This document shows, in pieces, positions 1 through 8,399 of a stretch of 51,696 bases of DNA (position 1 is the stretch's first letter; each line of letters opens with the position of its first letter). The notes beneath the pieces were generated by a model. The model had not been told where the DNA came from. It searched no databases and saw only the letters and a program-made list of their open reading frames with translations. Source of the stretch: an uncultured Pelagibacteraceae bacterium (lineage in GTDB: Bacteria; Pseudomonadota; Alphaproteobacteria; Pelagibacterales; Pelagibacteraceae); contig CACFTH010000005.1 in the NCBI GenBank assembly GCA_902569185.1, positions 1-51,696 of the forward strand, written 5' to 3'. A program made the position numbers and the translations under genes.

Positions 1-587
1 TTTAAAGCATAAGAGTCGGATCCTAGATAATTCTCATCATTTGAATATCCAACAGCTAAAGGACTGCCTCTTCTTGCGCCAATAACAAAATCTTTATAAT
101 TTTTAAATATTATTCCTAGTGCGAAACTGCCTTTTAAAAGACCTAGGGTTTTAAAAACTGCTTCCAAAGGTTCTGTGTTTTTTAATTTTTCTGTCAGCAA
201 CACTGTTATTACTTCAGTATCTGTTTGCGATTTAAAAGTTTTTCCCTCTTTCTCCAAAATCTTTTTTAATTCACTTGAGTTTTCGATAATACCATTGTGT
301 ACTACCGAAACTATTTCAGTTGAGTGTGGATGAGCATTTGCTTCGTTGGGTACTCCATGAGTAGCCCATCTAACATGGCCTATGCCAAGATTTCCCTCAC
401 TAGGGTTTTGAAACAAAATTTTTTCTAATTTTTCAACCCTTCCTGGACATTTTTTTTCATCTATTCTTCCCTTGTTAATTGTCGCTAATCCAGCTGAGTC
501 ATATCCTCTATACTCTAATTTTTTAAGAGCATTTATGATATTTACTGAAACAGATTTATTGCTAGCAATACCTATAATTCCACACAT
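1..587 (-). CDS. glmS: Glucosamine-fructose-6-phosphate aminotransferase, N-terminal part (cut by window edge)
   Basis: GlmS makes glucosamine-6-phosphate from fructose-6-phosphate and glutamine, the first step of UDP-GlcNAc synthesis for peptidoglycan and LPS. About 195 residues are visible, covering the class II glutaminase domain. The protein starts MCGIIGIA, so Cys2 is free to become the N-terminal nucleophile after Met removal. The RWATHG substrate loop is readable near 340-380 on the reverse strand. The two SIS isomerase domains lie beyond base 1. The ATG shares one base with the stop of the upstream glmU-like gene (TAATG), so the two are surely co-translated. This also places two consecutive steps of amino-sugar synthesis in one transcript. 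Confidence 0.95.
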   Translation of the reverse strand, partial: MCGIIGIASNKSVSVNIINALKKLEYRGYDSAGLATINKGRIDEKKCPGRVEKLEKILFQNPSEGNLGIGHVRWATHGVPNEANAHPHSTEIVSVVHNGIIENSSELKKILEKEGKTFKSQTDTEVITVLLTEKLKNTEPLEAVFKTLGLLKGSFALGIIFKNYKDFVIGARRGSPLAVGYSNDENYLGSDSYAL

Positions 588-1228
588 TATTTTTTTCTTT
601 TATAGTTTTCAATTTCTTCTTGTTCTGATCTTTCAATAGATAAGGAATTTTCTTTTACATCTTCTGTAATTACTGATCCCGCTCCAACTACAGCATTTTT
701 ATTTATTTTTATTGGTGCTACAAGCGAACTATTTGATCCTATAAAAACATTATCAGAAATAGTTGTTTTATTTTTTTTAACGCCGTCGTAGTTACAAGTA
801 ATTGTGCCAGCACCGATATTAGAATTTTTACCAATTAACGTGTCTCCAATATAAGAAAGATGATTAACTTTAGAATTTTTTTTAATTTTTGATTTTTTTG
901 TCTCAACAAAATTACCAATTTTGACCCCGGACATTAGATGTGTTCCTTCTCTTAATCGTGCGTAAGGTCCAACCTTTACTTTATTTTCTATTTTTGCTCC
1001 TTCAATATGACTAAACGATAAAATTTCAACATTGTTTCCAATTTTCACTTTTTTTCCAATAACTACATAAGGATTTATAGTTACATTTTTTCCAAATTTA
1101 GTGTCTTTTGATAAAAATATAGTTTCTGGTGCAATTAAATTTACACCAGATTTTATTGCTTTTTTTCTCAGCAACTCTTGATTTGATCTAAAGTTATCAA
1201 TTTTTTTTAGATTTGATTTTGTTTTCAT
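587..1228 (-). CDS. glmU: GlmU-type glucosamine-1-phosphate acetyltransferase, stand-alone C-terminal half
   Basis: This 213-residue left-handed beta-helix protein matches only the acetyltransferase half of GlmU, which adds acetyl from acetyl-CoA to glucosamine-1-P. GlmU hallmarks are present in order: [24 protein letters not shown] (catalytic His/Tyr), GTITCNYDG and FIGSNS. Bacterial GlmU normally has about 450 residues, with an N-terminal uridylyltransferase domain carrying an LAAGxGTRM loop. Here that domain is absent: residues 1-35 align with the linker just before the helix, and the gene begins after a clean intergenic region, so it is not obviously a frameshift. The uridylyltransferase must be encoded elsewhere. 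It overlaps glmS by one base. Confidence 0.85.
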   Translation of the reverse strand: MKTKSNLKKIDNFRSNQELLRKKAIKSGVNLIAPETIFLSKDTKFGKNVTINPYVVIGKKVKIGNNVEILSFSHIEGAKIENKVKVGPYARLREGTHLMSGVKIGNFVETKKSKIKKNSKVNHLSYIGDTLIGKNSNIGAGTITCNYDGVKKNKTTISDNVFIGSNSSLVAPIKINKNAVVGAGSVITEDVKENSLSIERSEQEEIENYKRKK

Positions 1229-1244
1229 AAAAATTTGTATTTAC

Positions 1245-1273
1245 ATTAGATTTAATATGGTAATAAGTCACAA
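1245..1273 (-). promoter_or_regulatory. Putative sigma70 promoter for glmU-glmS
   Basis: On the minus strand TTGTGA (1268-1273) and TCTAAT (1245-1250) are separated by exactly 17 bp, ending 17 bp before the glmU ATG. The -35 matches consensus at 4 of 6 bases and the -10 at 5 of 6. A+T richness makes chance matches common, so this is a moderate call. Confidence 0.4.
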
Positions 1274-1283
1274 AATATTTCTT

Positions 1284-1289
1284 TATAAT
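1284..1289 (+). promoter_or_regulatory. Putative -10 box for gph
   Basis: A perfect TATAAT ends 11 bp before the gph ATG at 1301. No convincing -35 was seen 16-18 bp upstream. If used, transcription would start around 1296, giving an almost leaderless mRNA. Confidence 0.35.
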
Positions 1290-1300
1290 ACTTAATAAAA

Positions 1301-1963
1301 ATGACTCAAAAATTAACGATTTTATTTGATTTAGACGGAACCCTTGTTGATACGGCGCCAGACTTGATGGGTGCACATAATCACGTCATGAAAAAATTTG
1401 GTTATCCTCAAAAGAGTCTAGATGACATAAAGCATATTGCAGGTCGAGGAGCCTGGATAATGATGCAAAGAACATTTAGAGATGAAATAAAAGATGAAAA
1501 TTTAAAAAAAGAAATGGTTAAAGAGTTCATAAATTATTATGCAAAAAATATTGATAGAGGAAGCAAACCAATTAAAGGTGTAGTTAAATTTCTTGAATGG
1601 GCAAAATCAAAACAAATTTTAATGGCTGTTTGTACAAACAAGCAAGAAAGGCTTGCGGTTGATTTACTCAAAAAAATCAATCTATCACAATATTTCGAAT
1701 ATATAGCCGGGTGTGATACTTTTGATTTTAATAAACCCGACCCAAGACATTTAACAAATGTTATCGAGATAATTGGTGGAGACATCAATAAAAGTATTTT
1801 GATTGGAGATAGCGAAGTGGATTCGCAATCAGCATATAACGCCAAAATTCCATTTATTTTGGTTGAAGAAGGATATACAGAAAAAAATATAAATGAAATT
1901 CCACACAAAACTCTTATAAAAGATTTTTCTAATTTTGAAAAAATTGTTGAAAAATATTTATGA
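1301..1963 (+). CDS. gph: HAD-superfamily phosphoglycolate phosphatase-like hydrolase
   Basis: A 220-residue HAD hydrolase of the Gph group, which dephosphorylates 2-phosphoglycolate or related small phosphates in the cytoplasm. Motif I FDLDGTLVDT (residues 9-18) carries the nucleophile and acid-base Asp pair. Motif II is the Thr of VCTN, motif III the Lys of NKPDP, and motif IV GDSEVD. The helical cap domain fills residues 20-85. Length fits the family. Its stop overlaps the start of the LysE gene (ATGA at 1960-1963), so the two are coupled. Exact substrate cannot be read from sequence; other HAD phosphatases look similar. Confidence 0.85.
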   Translation: MTQKLTILFDLDGTLVDTAPDLMGAHNHVMKKFGYPQKSLDDIKHIAGRGAWIMMQRTFRDEIKDENLKKEMVKEFINYYAKNIDRGSKPIKGVVKFLEWAKSKQILMAVCTNKQERLAVDLLKKINLSQYFEYIAGCDTFDFNKPDPRHLTNVIEIIGGDINKSILIGDSEVDSQSAYNAKIPFILVEEGYTEKNINEIPHKTLIKDFSNFEKIVEKYL

Positions 1964-2562
1964 TTGATCTTCAGCTGTTTGGTGCCCTAGTTACTTATTA
2001 TTTTATAATGTTTGCTACACCTGGTCCAAATAATGCAATGTTGACAGCATCAGGATTAAAATTTGGGTTTCTTAGAACGCTCCCTCACTTAGTTGGCATT
2101 CCATTAGGTCACATTTTTCAAATAGGACTAGTATGCTTCGGTATTGGGAACTTATTTTTAATTTTTCCTGATTTGCAATTTTATATGAAAATATTGTGTT
2201 TTATTTATTTACTTTATCTGGGATGGAAAATAATAGGTTCTTTTAGTCTTGCTGAAAAAGATACAAAAGGAAGACCTTTAAAATTTTACGAAGCTTCTTT
2301 ATTTCAATTTATTAATCCGAAAGCCTGGACTATTGCAATCACAGTTGCCTCAGGTTTTTTTCCAACAGAAGAAAATTTTTTAATAGCTGTGATGTTCATA
2401 ACAATTACTGCTGCTGTAGTTTGTTTTCCGTCAATATGTATTTGGGCTATATTTGGAAATAGCTTAAGAGTTTTTATTAAAAATGAAAAAACTAAAAAAA
2501 TTACTGAATATATCTTGGCTATATTGTTGGTTTTAACTGCTATTACAATACTTTTAAAATAA
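1960..2562 (+). CDS. LysE/RhtB family amino acid exporter
   Basis: A 200-residue, about six-segment inner-membrane protein. The N-terminal segment contains the family signature around FATPGPNNAML, followed by a Gly-rich loop (LKFGFLRTLPH). A further conserved patch is FINPKAWTIAI. LysE/RhtB proteins export amino acids or derivatives using the proton gradient; the substrate is not predictable. It is translationally coupled to gph through the ATGA overlap, and the next gene starts 38 bp downstream on the same strand. Confidence 0.85.
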   Translation: MIDLQLFGALVTYYFIMFATPGPNNAMLTASGLKFGFLRTLPHLVGIPLGHIFQIGLVCFGIGNLFLIFPDLQFYMKILCFIYLLYLGWKIIGSFSLAEKDTKGRPLKFYEASLFQFINPKAWTIAITVASGFFPTEENFLIAVMFITITAAVVCFPSICIWAIFGNSLRVFIKNEKTKKITEYILAILLVLTAITILLK

Positions 2563-2600
2563 TCTTTGATTTTATATTTTTGTTTTAATATAAAAACTTA

Positions 2601-3497
2601 ATGCATTTTACAAAAAAAAATGCTGGGGAGAAAAGAAAAGATTTTGTAAACAATCTTAAAGAAAAAAAATTACTTAGATTTCCTGGCGCATACAATCCTT
2701 TGTGTGCAAAATTAATTGCTGAGATTGGTTTTGATGGCGTTTATATTTCAGGTGGAGTTATGTCCAATGATCTTGGAATTCCAGATATAGGACTTACAAC
2801 ACTAAAACATGTTAATTATAGAGCCAACCAAATAGCCAAAGTAAGTGATTTACCCTCAATAGTCGATGCGGACACTGGTTTTTTAGATTGCAAAAATACT
2901 ATTGAAACTTTTGAAAATTCTGGTCTCGCTGGATGTCATATTGAGGATCAGATAGCTGAAAAAAGATGTGGGCATTTAGAAAATAAAGAACTTATTTCTA
3001 CAAACGAAATGGTGAAGAAAATAAAAGACTCTGTAAAAGCGAGAAAAGATGGAAATTTTTCAATAATTATCCGAACTGATGCAAATCTTGTGGAAGGTCT
3101 AGAAAAAACTATAGAGAGGATAAAAGCTTATGAGGCAGCTGGTGCAGATATTATATTTCCAGAGTCAATGAAAGATGAAAAGGAGTTTGAAAAAGTTAGA
3201 AGAAATTCAAAAGTTTATTTACTTGCAAATATGACTGAATTTGGAAAATCTAAGTTATTAACAACAAAAGAATTAGAAAATTTAGGATATAATATTGTGA
3301 TTTATCCTGTAACCACGCAAAGATTAGCAATGAGGAGTGTTGAGGATGGATTAAGGTCTATTTTTAAGGATGGACATCAAAATAATATTATAGATAAAAT
3401 GCAAACTCGTAAAAGATTATACGAACTTGTAGAGTATGAAAAATATAATACTCCAGACAAGAAAATTACAGATTTTAAAACTGAGGGACATGAATAA
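2601..3497 (+). CDS. prpB: 2-methylisocitrate lyase
   Basis: This member of the isocitrate lyase/PEP mutase superfamily (298 residues) cleaves 2-methylisocitrate to pyruvate and succinate in the methylcitrate cycle of propionate use. Visible motifs are the SGG loop (about residues 50-52), metal-binding DADTGF (89-94), IEDQ (114-117) and the catalytic KRCGH loop (121-125) typical of methylisocitrate lyase. Length matches PrpB (about 295), not isocitrate lyase (over 400). prpC follows after 3 bp. A general ICL/PEPM lyase with another substrate cannot be excluded, but the neighbour makes PrpB the best call. Confidence 0.88.
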   Translation: MHFTKKNAGEKRKDFVNNLKEKKLLRFPGAYNPLCAKLIAEIGFDGVYISGGVMSNDLGIPDIGLTTLKHVNYRANQIAKVSDLPSIVDADTGFLDCKNTIETFENSGLAGCHIEDQIAEKRCGHLENKELISTNEMVKKIKDSVKARKDGNFSIIIRTDANLVEGLEKTIERIKAYEAAGADIIFPESMKDEKEFEKVRRNSKVYLLANMTEFGKSKLLTTKELENLGYNIVIYPVTTQRLAMRSVEDGLRSIFKDGHQNNIIDKMQTRKRLYELVEYEKYNTPDKKITDFKTEGHE

Positions 3498-3500
3498 ATT

Positions 3501-4625
3501 ATGAGTGATGAAGTTAAAAAAGGTCTAATGGGTATAGTTGTTGATGAAACTACTATCTCGCAAGTTATGCCAGAAATTAACTCTCTTACATACAGAGGAT
3601 ATAAAGTTCAGGATCTTTGTGAGAAATGTATTTTCGAAGAAGTTGCTTATCTCGTTTTAAATGGTGAGCTTCCAAGATCAAAAGAATTAAAAAAATTTAT
3701 TAATGAGGAAAGAAATAATCGTAAATTATCAAAACAAATTTTGAATGATATAAAAAATATGCCAAAGAAGGCACATCCAATGGATGCGATAAGATCAGCT
3801 GTTAGTTTAATGGGTCTTGAAGATAAAGATGCAGGTGACAATTCACCAAAAGCAAATATGAGAAAAGCTATGAGAATTTTTGCTCAAACCCCTACGGCTG
3901 TCGCAGCTTATTTTAGAGCAAGAAAAGGTAAAAAATTTATACCACCGAACAAAAAATTATCATATTCAGAAAATTTCTTTCATATGATGTTTGGTAAAGT
4001 TCCAAAGAAAGAAATAGTAGAAGCTTTTGACGTTTCTATGATTCTTTATGCTGAACATAGTTTTAATGTTTCTACTTTCACCGCAAGAACAATAACAAGT
4101 AGTTTGTCTGACATGCATGGTGCAATAACCGGGGCGATCGCTAGTCTTAAAGGACCATTACATGGTGGTGCTAATGAGGCTGTAATGCATATGTTTAAAG
4201 AAATTAAATCTCCTCAGAAAGCTAAGTCTTGGATAAATGATGCATTAGATAAGAAAAGAGTGATTATGGGTTTTGGTCATCGAGTTTACAGAAGTGGGGA
4301 CTCCAGGGTGCCCACCATGAAGAAATATTTTTTAAAGGTAGCAGAGTTAATGAAAAATACTAAATATCCTGAGATGTATGATACTTTAGAAAAAATTATG
4401 CTTGAAAGAAAAAATATTCATCCTAATGTTGATTATCCTTGTGGGCCGACTTACCATTTGATGGGAATAGATACAGACTTTTTTACACCAGTTTTTGTAA
4501 TGGCTAGAATAACTGGATGGTCTGCTCATATAATGGAGCAGCATACTGCAAATAAATTAATTAGGCCTTTATCTAAGTATAAAGGAAATGAGCACAGAGA
4601 GGTGCTAGCTTTGAATATAAGATAA
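3501..4625 (+). CDS. prpC: 2-methylcitrate synthase (citrate synthase family)
   Basis: A 374-residue type II citrate-synthase fold enzyme condensing propionyl-CoA with oxaloacetate. The start resembles PrpC rather than GltA: KKGLMGIVVDETTIS, then LTYRGY. Active-site His residues are in GPLHGGANE and GFGHRVYR, and the catalytic Asp is in DTDFFTP. It lies 3 bp after prpB, forming prpBC. No prpD or acnD is in the window, so the dehydratase steps must be encoded elsewhere. The gene meets the next gene tail-to-tail with no spacer. Confidence 0.87.
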   Translation: MSDEVKKGLMGIVVDETTISQVMPEINSLTYRGYKVQDLCEKCIFEEVAYLVLNGELPRSKELKKFINEERNNRKLSKQILNDIKNMPKKAHPMDAIRSAVSLMGLEDKDAGDNSPKANMRKAMRIFAQTPTAVAAYFRARKGKKFIPPNKKLSYSENFFHMMFGKVPKKEIVEAFDVSMILYAEHSFNVSTFTARTITSSLSDMHGAITGAIASLKGPLHGGANEAVMHMFKEIKSPQKAKSWINDALDKKRVIMGFGHRVYRSGDSRVPTMKKYFLKVAELMKNTKYPEMYDTLEKIMLERKNIHPNVDYPCGPTYHLMGIDTDFFTPVFVMARITGWSAHIMEQHTANKLIRPLSKYKGNEHREVLALNIR

Positions 4626-5270
4626 TTATATTGTTATTTTTGCAAATCTTTTTTCAATAATCTCAAATTTTAATTTTTTTTCTTTTACAAATTGGTCAAC
4701 AGCCCTCTTAACGCCTGTGATATAGTCTGCGTCTTCATAATCATCACATAAAATTATTGCGCTTTTTTTTAACGAAATTTTATCAAAAAGTAAATTTAGA
4801 TCATTAAGAACAGTTTCAAAACTATGTCCACCATCTAAGAATGCGAAATCGATGTTTTCAATTTCCAAATGTTGTAAAATTTTATTAGAATTTCCCTTAA
4901 TTAAAGTAATATTTTTTGAAAATTTTTTTAAAAATTTTTGAACACTTTCATAAGAATTTAAATTTTCTCTTAAAATTATATTATAAAATAAGTTTTTAAT
5001 TGGATTAGAAAAAATTTGTTTTTTTAAATAGTTGGGTACTTTTTCATCTTCATTTGCTTTATCTCCAAACAGATCTATGCCAACATATTTGAAATTTCCT
5101 GAATGAATAATATTTAAAAGTTCGCAAACATTCCTCGCCGTAACACCACAAAAAACACCCACTTCCAGAAAAACTTTAGGCTTATGTTGGTTAACAATAT
5201 TTAAAAAAATATTACCCCAATCTTTTTTTAAGCCTGATTTTCTCCAGTAAGTTTTATAGTCAATGCTCAA
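4626..5270 (-). CDS. Class I SAM-dependent methyltransferase (Methyltransf_24-like)
   Basis: A 214-residue Rossmann methyltransferase. Motif I is FLEVGVFCGVTARN (residues about 35-48), the acidic end of beta-2 is YVGIDLFGD, and the later motif DFAFLDGGHSFETV resembles the macrocin O-methyltransferase/Methyltransf_24 group. The start is an unusual TTG, the only initiation codon available before the conserved domain, lying 3 bp after the nrdB stop, so translation probably depends on readthrough from nrdB. It forms the tail of the nrdA-nrdB operon although no link to deoxynucleotide synthesis is known. The substrate is unknown; a sugar or small-molecule O-methyl acceptor is plausible. Confidence 0.75.
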   Translation of the reverse strand: MSIDYKTYWRKSGLKKDWGNIFLNIVNQHKPKVFLEVGVFCGVTARNVCELLNIIHSGNFKYVGIDLFGDKANEDEKVPNYLKKQIFSNPIKNLFYNIILRENLNSYESVQKFLKKFSKNITLIKGNSNKILQHLEIENIDFAFLDGGHSFETVLNDLNLLFDKISLKKSAIILCDDYEDADYITGVKRAVDQFVKEKKLKFEIIEKRFAKITI

Positions 5271-5273
5271 TGA

Positions 5274-6275
5274 TTAAGAAAATGCTTCTGCCCAAGAACC
5301 TTTTGTCGATGCCTTAGAATATTCAGTTGCTCTGCCTTCAAAAAAGTTCATGTGCTCAACAGCATTAAGCATTGTGTCTAACCAAGTTAGTGGGTTTTCT
5401 TTAACTTTGTAAATTGGTTGTAAACCGAGCTGGATAAGTCTTCTGTCCCCTATCCATCTAATATATTTTTTAACTTGATCAGCTGTTAAACCTTGTATTG
5501 GGCCCATCTTGAAAGCTAGATCTATGAAAGCATCCTCGTGAGCAATAATAGTTTTGCAAGCATCGTAAAGCTCGTTTTGTAATTTTTCAGTCCATATCTC
5601 TGGGTTTTCCTTAATGAAAGCTCTAAATAATCTAATCATAGAGTTACAGTGAAGAGTTTCGTCTCTAACTGACCAGGTAACGATTTGACCCATTCCTTTC
5701 ATTTTATTATGCCTTGGAAAGTTTAATAGGATTGCAAAACTTGCAAAAAGTTGAAGACCTTCTGTGAAAGCACTGAATACAGCAACGGTCTTAGCAATGT
5801 CAGCTTTTGAATTTACGTTAAAACCTTGCATGTAATCGTATTTATCTTTCATCTCTTTATATTTCATAAATGCTGAATATTCAGACTCTGGCATACCAAT
5901 TGTATCTAATAAATGAGAGTAAGCTGCAATGTGTACTGTTTCCATTGCTGCAAATGCAGTCATCATCATCAAAACTTCTGTTGGTTTAAAGACGGTTGTG
6001 TAATGTCTCAAATAACAATTATTTACCTCCACATCAGCTTGAGTAAAAAATCTGAAAATTTGAGTTAATAAATTTTTTTCTTCTTGAGATAAATTCTTTT
6101 GCCAATCTCTTACATCGTCACCTAGTGGAACTTCTTCTGGTAACCAATGTATTCTTTGTTGTGTAAGCCATGCATCATAACACCATGGGTATCTAAACGG
6201 TTTATAAACTGGATTTTCTACTAATAATCCACCCTTAAAAACTTCTTGGTTTTTTTTTAGTTTAATTACTGACAT
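5274..6275 (-). CDS. nrdB: Class Ia ribonucleotide reductase, beta subunit
   Basis: NrdB houses the diiron-tyrosyl radical cofactor that feeds the radical to NrdA during deoxyribonucleotide synthesis. Metal ligands and radical Tyr are visible: the Asp/Glu region QADVEVNN, ETVH followed by Tyr four residues later (equivalent to E. coli Y122), FTEG, and RDETLH. I place the start at the ATG at 6275 (333 residues) because TGAGGAG sits 8 bp upstream. A GTG 9 bp earlier lacks spacing for that ribosome binding site. The start overlaps the nrdA stop by 10 bp, so the subunits are coupled. No ATP-cone domain is fused. Confidence 0.93.
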   Translation of the reverse strand: MSVIKLKKNQEVFKGGLLVENPVYKPFRYPWCYDAWLTQQRIHWLPEEVPLGDDVRDWQKNLSQEEKNLLTQIFRFFTQADVEVNNCYLRHYTTVFKPTEVLMMMTAFAAMETVHIAAYSHLLDTIGMPESEYSAFMKYKEMKDKYDYMQGFNVNSKADIAKTVAVFSAFTEGLQLFASFAILLNFPRHNKMKGMGQIVTWSVRDETLHCNSMIRLFRAFIKENPEIWTEKLQNELYDACKTIIAHEDAFIDLAFKMGPIQGLTADQVKKYIRWIGDRRLIQLGLQPIYKVKENPLTWLDTMLNAVEHMNFFEGRATEYSKASTKGSWAEAFS

Positions 6276-8215
6276 GATAAACACTCCTCATATTTGTTCT
6301 CCTCATTATCTGATTCTTTTTTATTTGAATAAACATTCTTTGTCACATCTGTTGATGACCCTGAATTAATATTTTCTGCTCTTTGTATAGATTTAGATCT
6401 GCAATAATACAGGCTTTTAAGTCCCTTTTTCCATGCTTGAAAATGAAGTTGGTGTAGATCTTTTTTGTGTACATCAGCTGGTACAAAAACGTTAACTGAT
6501 TGTGCCTGTGAAATGTGCGGTGTTCTATCTGCACCGAGTTCTACTATCCATCTTTGGTCAATTTCAAAAGCAGTCATGAAAGTTTCTTTTTCCTCTTTGG
6601 TTAAAAAGTCTAAATGAGACACAGAACCTTGATTAGTAGTAATACTTGACCAAATTTCATCGGTATTTTTATTATATTTTTCTAAAACCTCAGTTAAGTA
6701 TTTATTCCTAACGTTGTATGAACCAGACAATGTCTTGTGAGTGTAACTATTTGCTGCGATAGGTTCTATTCCTGGTGAAGCGCCACCACAAATTATAGAT
6801 ATAGACGCTGTTGGTGCAATTGCAGTCTTATTTGAAAATCTTTCTTTAATTCCAAACTCTTCAGCATCAGGACATGCGCCTCTTTCCTCTGCTAAATCTT
6901 TTGATGCTTTATTAACTTTATCATCTATATTTTTGAATATTTTTTTGTTCCAAACTTTGCTCATCACAGATCCAAAAGGAATACCTTTTTTTTGAAAGAA
7001 TGAGTGTAGACCCATCACACCTAAACCCACGCTTCTTTCCCTGGCAGCTGCATATTTCGCGTTTGCAAAACTATCTGGAGCTTTGTTAATAAAATCCTCG
7101 AGAACATTATCTAAAAATCTCATAACATCTTCTACAAAGTTTTTGTCATCTTTCCACTCATCGTATTTCTCTACATTCAAAGATGATAAACAACATACAG
7201 CAGTTCTCTCTTTTCCGTCTCTATCTATTCCAGTCGGAAGCGTAATTTCGCTACAAAGATTGGATGTCTTAACTGTTAAGCCAGCTAATTTATGATGTTG
7301 GGGTATTTGGCGGTTTACAGTATCAATATAAACAATATACGGTTCTCCAGTTTCTACTCTGGCAGTTAACAACCTTATCCATAAATTTCTTGCAGAAAGA
7401 GTTGATTGAATAGAACCGTCTTTAGGACTACGCAATGCCCACTGACTGTCAGTTTCTACTGCCCTCATAAAAGCATCGGACACTAAAACACCATGGTGTA
7501 AGTTTAAAGATCTCCTATTTGTATCACCGCCTGTTGGTCTTCTCATCTCGATAAATTCCTCAATCTCGGGATGGTCAATTGGTAAATAGCAAGCAGCGGA
7601 ACCTCTTCTCAAAGATCCTTGACTGATAGCTAATGTTAAAGAGTCCATAACTTTAATAAAAGGAATTATCCCAGAAGTTTTTCCAACCTTTCCGATTTTT
7701 TCACCTATTGATCTTAAATTGCCCCAGTAACTTCCAATTCCACCGCCTCTTGCAGCTAACCAAACATTTTCACTCCACAGACCCAGTATGCCTTCGAGAC
7801 TATCACCAGCCTCATTTAAAAAACAAGATATTGGTAAGCCTCTCTCGGTTCCGCCGTTGGACAATACTGGAGTGGCTGGCATAAACCACAAATTACTTAT
7901 ATAATTATAAAGTCTTTGAGCGTGAAGGTTATTATCAGCATAAGTACTTGCAACTCTCGCAAATAGATCTTGGTATGACTCGTCCTGTCCCAAGTATCTG
8001 TCGCTAAGAGTGGCTCTGCCAAAATCTGTTAAATTTTTATCTCTAGATCTATCTATTTTTATTGTTATACCCTTATCATTTTGGAATAATTCTGTTTGAT
8101 CGTTTAAAGAAAATAAATCTGGTTTTTTATCATTTAGCTCTTTAAGACTACTTTTTTCAATCCTATCTAGGTTTGAGACAGCTTTTTCTATTGCCAAAGA
8201 CACGTTTTTATTCAT
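6266..8215 (-). CDS. nrdA: Class I ribonucleotide reductase, alpha subunit, short form
   Basis: The catalytic subunit of ribonucleoside-diphosphate reductase, 649 residues versus about 760 in E. coli. Active-site features are PISCFLNE, NLCSEI (catalytic N-x-C-x-E), TAVCCLSSLN for the redox Cys, the radical-relay pair in SLYYCRS, and a C-terminal CLSCQ Cys pair that exchanges with thioredoxin. The first 60 residues do not show an N-terminal ATP-cone, so the usual dATP on/off switch seems absent. The specificity loop region ISQGSLRRGSA is intact. It leads the nrdA-nrdB-methyltransferase operon, with NrdR-like boxes upstream. Confidence 0.95.
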   Translation of the reverse strand: MNKNVSLAIEKAVSNLDRIEKSSLKELNDKKPDLFSLNDQTELFQNDKGITIKIDRSRDKNLTDFGRATLSDRYLGQDESYQDLFARVASTYADNNLHAQRLYNYISNLWFMPATPVLSNGGTERGLPISCFLNEAGDSLEGILGLWSENVWLAARGGGIGSYWGNLRSIGEKIGKVGKTSGIIPFIKVMDSLTLAISQGSLRRGSAACYLPIDHPEIEEFIEMRRPTGGDTNRRSLNLHHGVLVSDAFMRAVETDSQWALRSPKDGSIQSTLSARNLWIRLLTARVETGEPYIVYIDTVNRQIPQHHKLAGLTVKTSNLCSEITLPTGIDRDGKERTAVCCLSSLNVEKYDEWKDDKNFVEDVMRFLDNVLEDFINKAPDSFANAKYAAARERSVGLGVMGLHSFFQKKGIPFGSVMSKVWNKKIFKNIDDKVNKASKDLAEERGACPDAEEFGIKERFSNKTAIAPTASISIICGGASPGIEPIAANSYTHKTLSGSYNVRNKYLTEVLEKYNKNTDEIWSSITTNQGSVSHLDFLTKEEKETFMTAFEIDQRWIVELGADRTPHISQAQSVNVFVPADVHKKDLHQLHFQAWKKGLKSLYYCRSKSIQRAENINSGSSTDVTKNVYSNKKESDNEENKYEECLSCQ

Positions 8216-8247
8216 AATATCCCTATTAATCGACTTTTAGAGCAAAA

Positions 8248-8263
8248 CAACTACATGTTGTGT
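8248..8263 (-). promoter_or_regulatory. Putative NrdR box 1
   Basis: CAACTACATGTTGTGT matches the published NrdR consensus acaCwAtATaTwGtgt at 12 of 16 positions, including every strongly conserved core base. NrdR is the ATP/dATP-sensing repressor of ribonucleotide reductase genes. The box ends 33 bp upstream of the nrdA start. A second, weaker copy begins 31 bp away, the phasing expected of tandem NrdR sites. Confidence 0.6.
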
Positions 8264-8278
8264 TACTCATATGTTAAT

Positions 8279-8294
8279 ACACCATATAGGAGTA
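8279..8294 (-). promoter_or_regulatory. Putative NrdR box 2 (good half-site)
   Basis: ACACCATATAGGAGTA keeps the left half of the NrdR consensus almost perfectly (ACAC-x-ATATA) but the right half is degenerate, perhaps by loss of bases. It starts 31 bp from box 1, close to three helical turns, which is the main reason to believe it. Confidence 0.45.
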
Positions 8295-8307
8295 AAATCA
8301 ATAGAAC

Positions 8308-8336
8308 ATTATAAGAACATTCAATTTATTTTGCAA
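8308..8336 (-). promoter_or_regulatory. Putative sigma70 promoter for nrdAB
   Basis: On the minus strand TTGCAA (8331-8336) and a perfect TATAAT (8308-8313) are separated by 17 bp. Transcription would start near 8301, leaving a leader of about 85 nt in which both NrdR-like boxes lie just downstream of the start, consistent with repression by blocking initiation or early elongation. Confidence 0.5.
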
Positions 8337-8399
8337 GCGCAAAATTTGTTGATAAAAATTTAATAAAAAAAAGCCCCAATTCAATAGTATTTATAGTTA

